Shown here one piece after another: positions 56,643 to 64,000 of a DNA stretch of 64,000 bases; position 1 is the stretch's first letter; each line of letters starts with the position of its first letter. The notes beneath the pieces are model-generated. The model ran no database searches, was not told the DNA's origin, and saw only the letters and a list, made by a program, of their open reading frames with translations. The stretch lies in NCBI GenBank assembly GCA_003024175.1, contig MDYQ01000159.1, positions 1 to 64,000 of the forward strand, written 5' to 3'. Origin of the DNA: Planoprotostelium fungivorum (taxonomy: Eukaryota; Evosea; Variosea; Cavosteliida; Cavosteliaceae). The position numbers and the translations under genes are program-made.

Positions 56643-58069
56643 ATGCAGGGGATTGATCTGTTACATCCCAGTCACGATCAGAGAGTGATTGTCTGTCTGA
56701 CGAGAATGACACGTCTTCAAGAACAGGTCAATCTTCGTTAATACCTTCTATGGATCTCATAATCGATGCTTAATGTAGATTCAGGTGGATCAATTGAGAA
56801 GAGAGATGCTTATGAATGGTGAAAGAAAGAGGAAATTAGAGCTAGAATTTGAGACGGTGAAGAAGAGGTTCAAGACCGCACCAGTAAATCCTCCAAATGT
56901 TCACAATCAGACATCGAAAGCATACACCCCCAGCATCGATCCACACAATACGAGTACAGACAACATTCAACTTCCCAAACACCCGTCAAACGTTCATCGT
57001 CTCGAATCACCCGACATCGTTACACCCATTTCGATCCAACATCCCACCGTCTCATCTGTCTATATTCCCCAAGAGGTGAACAAATTCTACGATTCTCTTC
57101 TTCATCTCGGGTAACTAACCGTGATCGTTCAGATGGAGATGCATCACACGTCCATCGAGATGACGAGCGGTGACCTGTTGGACGATACAGAAGCGCGAAC
57201 GTGGTTGTGGTTCTACGACAACATCATCAAACCCAGGTGACATCTCATCATCCCATCATCCTGCAAGATAGATCATCTGAACGATGAACAGAAGAGTGAG
57301 AGAGATATTTCAACACACCGAAAAAGTTTTGAACGTGAAGGTGTGCATCATCATCATGTCACCTGAGATGGTTTCACTGATGATGAAAGGAGTTTGGAAT
57401 AACAGTGAGGAAGCACAGTCAGATACCGAATTGGGCAGATCCATCTTTTCTCAGAAAGATTTACTTTTGGTACACAAAGACATTGACGACTCCGCTTCCC
57501 TTCAAGGTCTGCTCTATCGAGGGTGACGATCACTCTATCATTCTCAAGGTAAAGACATCTCATCTACATTTCATCTCATCTACATCATCTCATCGTATAA
57601 ATTCATTATCGATCGACATTTATTTTGATTTATTCTTTCACTTTTGGGATCTCAAATGCGTACAGTTGAAACGACCAGACGTACACTGGCAGTATCACCT
57701 GTGGGGCGTACTCTTACCCGTACGCACCGACGTACGTGTCCACCACCGCTGTACGCTTCCCAAGGGAGGACACGCCGTGTTGGCGGGCCCGATCTCCTGC
57801 GCCCAATTCCAGAGCGCGGGAGAATTCGACTGTCACCTCAGCTACGACCTCCCCAACGAATCGGTGACACCACGAAATTCCCCGGAAAACTCATCATTGA
57901 CAGGTCAACGGGCAGATCGTGGGAAGTCAACTCATGTGAGGAGAAATTCCGTGGAGAATTCACTGACGTCGACAGTTACGTGTACCTGTGTGAAGATCTC
58001 GTGTACCGAAGAGTCGGCAGCGAAGTCGACATTTCTTCGCCCCCGTGGCTGTCCGTCGTTTACGGTTGA
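56643..58069 (+). CDS. Multi-exon protein, function unknown
   Basis: The start is the ATG at 56643; a first exon ends TRMTRLQEQ. The second exon begins IQVDQLRREMLMNGERKRK, a short coiled coil, followed by a Pro/Ser/Asn-rich linker. Later exons read EMHHTSIEMTSGDLLDDTEA, REIFQHTEKVLNVKVCIIIM and DVHWQYHLWGVLLPVRTDVR. The end is YVYLCEDLVYRRVGSEVD, with a stop at 58069 and AATAAAA soon after. Introns are 40-60 nt. The fold of the last 250 residues is not one I know. The tail-to-tail gene at 58100 leaves only 30 bases between stops. Confidence 0.55.
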
Positions 58070-58099
58070 AAAAACAATAAAACACAATCGGCGGATCTT

Positions 58100-59585
58100 T
58101 TATTTCTTTTCGAACAGAGCGACGAAGCGGTCGCGGAAGACATTGACTGTGGGTTGATCGAAGTTGGTGAAACGAATCTCTTCTACGCTGCTGTCGCTGT
58201 ACGATTTACTGAACTTGAGGGCAGAACGAAACTGTACGATGTCATGACAGATTGTCGTTACGATACGTATGAGTAGGACACATCGTGACGTATTGTCGTT
58301 GAGATATCTTACCATGACGTTGGCCACCAATTCTTTTGGCATACCGAAGATACCAGAAGAAATGGCGGGAATGCTGATGCTCTTCAGACCCATCTCGTGA
58401 GCCTTGTAGATGGAATTCCAAACTGCCTTCTCTAGTAGATTCTCTTCGTCTCTGCTTCCGTCCCTCCAGATGGGCCCCACTGTCTTTCGTTCAGTGTGTC
58501 GTTCTCGTTCGTTTCGATTCGTACACGTAAGATAAGGGTGATCCTTTCAGTATGATGATACAATGATGTGATATGATATGATCACAACAATATATAATAC
58601 ATCTGTTACATATGGAGGACGTTTTCTGATGGATGATGATGAACGAAGATCTGTGGAAAGTGTGGAGATGATCATCACCTGCGTGGATGACGTGTCTGCA
58701 CATCATTCTGCCCGGTCCAGTGACCGCCACCTACATGTCGTCGGTCTACAACGCACGAAGAATGATTGAACACATACCTCTCCAGTGGGAACACTACCGT
58801 TCTTTTTTATCCATTGATCACTCTCCTTCTGTATGGATGGACCACCTTGTTCGAATTCAGCGAGAGTCTTCTCATGGATGTGACATGAGATGTGACATGA
58901 GATGTAGAGATGTCTATCACACCTGCGGAAGTGATGGCACCCGCTACACCGGCACCGTGAGCCAGGTGACCATTGGCGGCATTCACGATGGCGTCTGTGT
59001 CTTCTGCCGTGATGTCACCATGTCTGACCTGATATCATCGATCAGAATGACTGGGGGAGGTGAGATCGCACTTGAATTCGTTTGTTCTGATCCGTGGTGT
59101 GTTCTTTGATGAGGCGGCTGGAAGAACGGTCCTTCTTCTCATCCGTCTGCAGATGGTGAGGTGGAGGAGGAAAATGAGATGAACCTGATCGGGTGGAGTC
59201 TGTGTCTCTTCTTGTGACGTCACCGATTTGATACTGTCTGAATTCGCTCTCTGAAGAGAACTGCCACTCTGTAATTTTCCTGTCGCTGCATATTACATCA
59301 GAGAAAAACAAACACAGAGGCTGATAGAAGAGACATTGTCTACGACTCACGTGTCTTGCTCTTGTCGAGCTTCTTGGGTAGAACCTCATCATCCGAATCA
59401 GAATCGAGGGAGATCTTGTTTGGAGGTCTGTCACGAATGATTCGTAGGTCTGAGGGACGTTCCTGTTCAGCTTACCTCTTTGGAGTGATGGATGTCGTAG
59501 AGGGTGTGGGATCATCCTCTTTGGGCTTTCTAAAACCAGCCACACCGGTGGTGATGGCTCTCTTCATCTCATTCTTTTCGCTCAT
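58100..59585 (-). CDS. Macrodomain (ADP-ribose-binding) protein
   Basis: The ATG at 59585 starts [20 protein letters not shown]. Exons with an acidic, disordered stretch ([20 protein letters not shown]) follow. The macrodomain begins [20 protein letters not shown] near 59020 and [11 protein letters not shown] near 58970, then continues after an intron-rich gap with [20 protein letters not shown] and [17 protein letters not shown] near 58360. The stop is at 58100. The NAAN and SSGIFG loops that hold ADP-ribose are intact. Macrodomains bind or remove ADP-ribose from proteins and nucleic acids. The catalytic type cannot be fixed by eye. An ADP-ribosylglycohydrolase gene lies 3 kb away on the same strand. 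Confidence 0.82.
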
Positions 59586-60038
59586 CTTTGCGATCGATGT
59601 GTCTGACGCAGATGTGTGTCAACGTCCACCATCTACAACCAGAAGCCCAATTAATTCATTATGAAACGCATATCACACCAAACTCTACGAGAATGCAGGA
59701 TCGGATATGCATGAGCCCATGAGGTCACACGATTTGTTCTTCTCACGAAGAAGACGACAGAGGTAGAATCAAGCGGTCCCCACCGTCGTCCACAGAAACG
59801 CTTAATAAAAAGTAGACCGCCGTGTCTTTCTTATCGTGATGTAGGAGGCAGCCACCGACGAACATTCGTTTGAACTTGCAGCGAGATAGAAGGTGGTGTG
59901 TGTCACGACATATGACGAACGAGAGTAAAAATGTGGCGTAGATTTGACACAAATCGCTATCTGGCACAAACTGTCACGACAAGTGTAAAGTATGTAGACG
60001 CAGCCCTGCTTGCTTGTAAAAGATAAACCGGAACAACG

Positions 60039-62024
60039 ATGCATTACCTCAGGTGCCTCATCTTCCTTCTATCTACTTGCACCGTCTTAGCCATCTCAAA
60101 ACCTGTAACACCAGATGGCTTCGTCACTTTCAATACTACCATCACTCTTCAGGTGAGGCGACCCATCTCTGACAGATGGAAGCTGACTGTCTCAAAGGTT
60201 GTGGAAAATCCCATGCTGCGAAGAGGATCGCCGATCTGCGACAAAGCCTTCGACGCATTGAGAGAGATGAAAGCAGAAATGGTCCGCCTGGCCTTCTGGT
60301 ATCCCTACCCTAGACTAGGTAGACGACACACTCCACCGTGTTTTAAACGTCTCGCAGCTGTCGCCGAATTAGCTCCACCCAATGGAACGCACACATTTTG
60401 GGACTTCTCACTGATCGATCCGATCGTGGAGGACTTTATGAATGCTTCGGAAGGTCGAGATGTCGTCTTTGAATTCTGCACTACACCAGAGGTGAGCTGT
60501 TACACCGCGTGGCGGCCGTTCATTCTATGGACAGTGGATGTGGAAGACAGACCAACCTGTCACCATCCCATCAGATCCAGATGAAGTCATGTGGGGATAC
60601 TCTCAAGGTACAGTTCTCATTGACCCTACGGCAAAACAACTGGGCCAGTATTACGCCAGGGTCTTATCTTGGTATACGAAGGTGAAAACGTGCAATCGAT
60701 CGGGATGATGATGTCATCTCAGGGAGGTTTCACTGATGAGCTGGGAGTCTTCCACAGCTCGAACTATTTCTACAACATCACTCACTGGTGATACTCGTCA
60801 CCATCACACCATACTCACACATCTATAGGGAGGTGCTCAACGAAGTCGAAGCTGAGCACAGCATGAGTCCGGAGACTTACACCATCATCTACGATGCCAT
60901 CGTGAAGGCCATACTCGAAGTGCAGCCTTCCATGAAATTCGTGGGCATGGCGCTATCAGGCCACTACGAGTGGAACTGGTACAAGTACTTCTTAAACCAG
61001 AGCAATCATCAACCTGGAGTACCCATCGGTGAGGTCACGTGCAGGACACAGGGAATGACGTGAAGGCAGACTACATCTCTTTTCACTTCTATGCAACTCC
61101 AGGTGTCCGCAACAATTTGACAATCTACAACCAGTTCTTCTCTGATGCCGATAATTTTGTGCAAGAGGTGTGGATTTACGCGAAACATCATCGCGATGAT
61201 CGCCATCATCTCTCGAGGTGTGTACTGATCGACTCTCAGGTCAAGCAGATCATCGTCATTCGTGACAAGCTAAATCCTGAAGTCAAACTGTCAGCTGACG
61301 AAGTCGGTGTCATTTTACCGGGAGACAATACACCCACGGATGATGAACCGTTGAATCCTCTCTATTGGAGTGCCAATGGAGCCATGTACGCATATCTCGC
61401 TGGAAAGCTCGGGTTACGTAAGAGATGACATCAACCCAAATGGTGACGGTTGTAGTTCATCTGGATATCTTGGGACAATCCCAATTAGTAGGATATCCGT
61501 CTCAATTTCCGTCGGTCACTCTGGTCAATTACACGACCGGGAGTCCCAATGCCAGACTGCGAGTGCAGAATCTGATCCATCAAGTGAGACGATCTCATCA
61601 CGACAAATGACACAGTGACTGATCTACAACAAAGTACATCAGGAAGGGTAACGACATCGCAGAGATCAAACTCGAGAGGTAGATGGTACATGTTGGTGAT
61701 GGTCACTCACATCACACAGCGACGACGTCTTCGGTCTACTCATCGTGGACGGTAAAGACATTCGCGTCATGCTGGTGAACAAGAAGAATCAAGTGAGAAA
61801 TCACTCGATGAGGGAAGACTGAATTGACAAGGATGTCGATGTGAAAGTTCCATTCGTGAATCGAGGCGTTGTCCTCTCAGTCGATCCATCAACCGGAGAG
61901 GGTCTTCCTTCTTCTGCCAGTGAGATGATGTTATTATACCAGGCATGGATCTGATGATACAACAGAATTCGAAGGAGTTGTTCACATACAACCGTGGTCG
62001 GTCAACATCATCATCGTCGAATGA
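60039..62024 (+). CDS. Secreted GH39-like glycoside hydrolase
   Basis: The ATG at 60039 opens a signal peptide (LRCLIFLLSTCTVLAIS). The barrel begins MVRLAFWYPYPRLG near 60280 and continues FWDFSLIDPIVEDFM. WEVLNEVEAEHSMSPETY, near 60840, contains the Asn-Glu pair that holds the acid/base catalyst in clan A glycosidases. DYISFHFYATPGVRNN near 61070 is a later strand. Further exons read NPLYWSANGAMYAYLAGKLG and FGLLIVDGKDIRVMLVNKKN. The last exons give DVKVPFVNRGVVLSVDPSTG and EFEGVVHIQPWSVNIIIVE, with the stop at 62024. The pattern fits GH39-type beta-xylosidase or a neighbour; substrate is not certain. About nine introns of 35-60 nt. Probably extracellular or lysosomal. Confidence 0.72.
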
Positions 62025-62174
62025 CGGAAATGATGCATGTGGAGAATAAAATTCGATCGGGTCTTTTCGTTTCAAGATCATGATGTGTTGGTATTCTGAT
62101 GTTCGTCTTTTCATGCTGACATCTTCCTCCCTTCCGTGTTTTCATGCTGACATCTTCCTCAAACTTTAAGCTTA

Positions 62175-62400
62175 TCAATCTTTCCTCCGGCCGCTGACGA
62201 CATCAGAGAAGATAGTCTCGCTGTGCTCTACGACGGCTGAGATGAGATCCTTCCTCTCCTGGTCCAACACGAGCCTCTCGGATGCCTTTTCGTTCCAATC
62301 TACGTCAGAGACACCATCCACCATGACATAGCCCCAGCCCTTACAGGTGAAGCTGAAAGCCGCGATCACCGGCCAGCACAGACACAGCTCACTCTCGGTA
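62175..62400 (-). pseudogene. AAA ATPase N-terminal scrap
   Basis: The minus strand reads KGWGYVMVDGVSDVDWNEKA then ERLVLDQERKDLISAVVEH and ends DVVSGRRKD before a stop. This matches the stretch just before the Walker-A loop in a family of AAA ATPases found in fungi and protists (WNxxAFxxLVLxxxxKxLI, then DVIxGKGxG). The P-loop and all later sequence are absent, so this is a dead end fragment. Confidence 0.6.
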
Positions 62401-62529
62401 CTCTGGTCGTCAGATGGGATGGCACATCGTGGATCGAAGGCTCACGGGTCGATCTGGTTGCGGGGATTCTTCTCTTCCGTTCCATATTTCTGAGCGTTTC
62501 GATTGTTGTTCGAGCTAAAAGGACAAAAT

Positions 62530-62611
62530 CGACACCTACAGGACTCGAACCTGTGCTCCCGAAGGAAGTAGATTTCTAGTCTACCGCCATAACCAACTCG
62601 GCCAAGGTGTC
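62530..62611 (-). tRNA. tRNA-Ser(AGA)
   Basis: The 82-nt minus-strand sequence starts GACACCTTGGCCGAGTTGGT. The acceptor stem pairs GACACCT with AGGTGTC. The A box (TGGCCGAGTTGG) and B box (GGTTCGAGTCC) are canonical. The anticodon loop is CTAGAAA, giving AGA, and the long variable arm (CTTCCTTCGGGAG) is typical of type II serine tRNA. No intron. Confidence 0.95.
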
Positions 62612-62692
62612 TTGTTGTAGAGTGCCATCAGGCGCTCATGGGTTATCATGTCATGTGATACTTCTAAGAGAATACAGAGACATTTATCGATT

Positions 62693-63664
62693 CTACCACG
62701 TTGTCGCCAGCTCATTCGCCAGGTGGACCAACCGCTCCTTCAATTGCACTGATATCCACTCGTTGTCTCCTAGATGATAACTCTTATTCTCCAAGACCTG
62801 AGCACCTCCGTATCTGGCTCCACCAATGGATCCCACCAGCACAGGACAGTAGTTGTCCGGCCCAGCAAAACGAATGGACTCGTTCAGAGCCGCAGAGAAA
62901 TCTGAAGACCTGTGTAAGAAGTAGAGAGCTGCCTTGAGAACCTGCATGATGCATGAGAACGGGTCGAGATGATGATAAAATCACCTCTGGAGCGTAGCCA
63001 CCAACGCTTAGATCTGCTTCTTTCGTTGTCTTTGAATCTTTCAGGGCGGTGATGACGGTGTCGTCTGTTATTTCTCTCTCGACGCTTAGTAATGCCTCCT
63101 CCCACGTCTGACCTTCGATGAGATGCCTGCAGAGGAGGTTGACGGCCAAGTGAACTTGATAGGATCGATCGTTTGCATGCGTGATGTATGTCTCTTCTCG
63201 GGTGATTCTGAATAGATCTCTGTCGATGATCATCAATTGCATGTATGACAATTATCCTCACTGTTTGGATATGAAGGAGGCGCACGACAGAACTGATCCT
63301 CTGTGTGCTGCATTGACTCCCACACTACCTCCCCTCTTTTGGACACGTTCGGCTGCTTCATCTATTGGAATACCTCTCGAATACAATTGGAACACAGAAT
63401 CGAACACTCCACCCGTATCAAAACACTTTTCCTCGTCATGTGGTGGACCTGATGGACTTCAACATATGATCGTATGATATGAACATCACCTCTGAACCAA
63501 TTGTAATATCTTTCTATCACATCCGATTGCTGATAAGATGTATTCGCCAAGAGAGATTCCACAAGACGGATTGACATTCTCATTGGACCACCATTACGGT
63601 CACCGCTGGCCAAGCCGAGTAATACTCCCCGACATCGGTCTCTCCGTGGATCGTCCACCTGCAT
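62693..63664 (-). CDS. ADP-ribosylglycohydrolase-family protein
   Basis: The ATG at 63664 starts MQVDDPRRDRCRGVLLGLAS then GDRNGGPM, the family's opening motif. The second exon has YSRGIPIDEAAERV and SVGVNAAHRGSVLS. The third has ETYITHANDRSYQVHLAVNL and ADLSVGGYAPE. The last has ESIRFAGPDNYCPVLVGSIG and ends at 62693. These enzymes cleave ADP-ribose from proteins or from O-acetyl-ADP-ribose with two magnesium ions. The metal-site pattern GxDxD near the end is replaced by AGPDNYCPV, a variant I associate with one branch of the family, so magnesium binding and activity are uncertain. Length, about 260 residues, is near normal. It lies beside tRNA-Ser. Confidence 0.72.
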
Positions 63665-64000
63665 TTGCGATCCGGTCGAAATGGAATTACACGAACCACT
63701 TTTATTTGGGTATTCAAGAACATCGGCCGATCTCTTTGTTTATTTCGATTGATTCTTCTGCTCTCGTTTGCACATCGCCTTGTGCCCGTGCCAATCTGCC
63801 TGCTGATGTTCTCTGCCGCAGTAATGTACTTTTCTGCACCCTTGACACAGACTGAGGTTCTCGATGACATAACACAACGCACACTCCTTCACCACCTAAG
63901 AACGTCATCACCGTTGAAACAACGTGGATGATGTGGATCATCATAATCATGTTCTCTCTCACTTGTCCATCTGCGGGCCACGAACCTTTCACAGGATATC
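63665..64000. other. Window end, no gene assigned
   Basis: Open stretches on both strands overlap and lack motifs. This is presumably the 5' flank of the ADP-ribosylglycohydrolase gene and the edge of the next gene. Confidence 0.4.

Overview
The window reads as a nuclear contig from an intron-rich, free-living protist. An amoebozoan, perhaps protosteloid or variosean, fits best, but this is inference. The evidence: genes lie close together on both strands, and most are cut by many very short introns (about 38-70 nt) that nearly always begin GTGAG and end in AG. The gene families are also suggestive: secreted MACPF and IPT/TIG proteins, PAN/apple domains, an F-box/ankyrin protein, a lone SH2 protein, a DNase II and a GPI-type surface protein. 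Plant-type telomere units (TTTAGGG) occur internally.

Layout. 1-163 is an exact inverted copy of 40045-40207 and ends in CCCTAAA units. 0.5-9.2 kb (minus strand) holds a decayed cytochrome P450, a small basic Cys/His protein, a GATA-type zinc finger protein, a JmjC protein and a large Ulp1-type protease with charged tails. 10.3-17.7 kb holds a secreted IPT/TIG-repeat protein and a secreted MACPF protein, transcribed head to head from a 163-bp gap. 17.9-27.5 kb is a degraded tract with dynein heavy chain remains, a transposon scrap, a short repeat cluster, a long Pro/Gln-rich coding-like stretch and dispersed palindromic repeats. 28.0-33.1 kb holds a second, larger MACPF paralogue with PAN domains. 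34.7-39.9 kb has an F-box/ankyrin gene, a DNA transposon with terminal inverted repeats and a DNase II gene.

40.0-48.2 kb is repeat country: a block of about 1.2 kb bounded by telomere-like units, a tyrosine-recombinase-like gene, a GPI-type surface protein gene, a 1,085-bp element with perfect 15-bp terminal inverted repeats and GTCTC/GAGAC-rich ends, a C2-domain scrap, and a 447-bp satellite (2.9 copies) full of GTGCG/CGCAC hairpins. 49-64 kb is ordinary dense housekeeping DNA: a Pol III tRNA-like gene, acyl-CoA dehydrogenase, SH2 protein, ankyrin protein, two unrecognised multi-exon genes, a macrodomain protein, a secreted GH39-like glycosidase, an AAA ATPase scrap, tRNA-Ser(AGA) and an ADP-ribosylglycohydrolase.

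How the genes may work together (inference). The two MACPF proteins and the IPT/TIG protein all carry signal peptides, so they probably act at the cell surface, in phagosomes or outside the cell. DNase II and the glycosidase fit digestion of engulfed prey. The macrodomain protein and the ADP-ribosylglycohydrolase, 3 kb apart, both belong to families that recognise or remove ADP-ribose.
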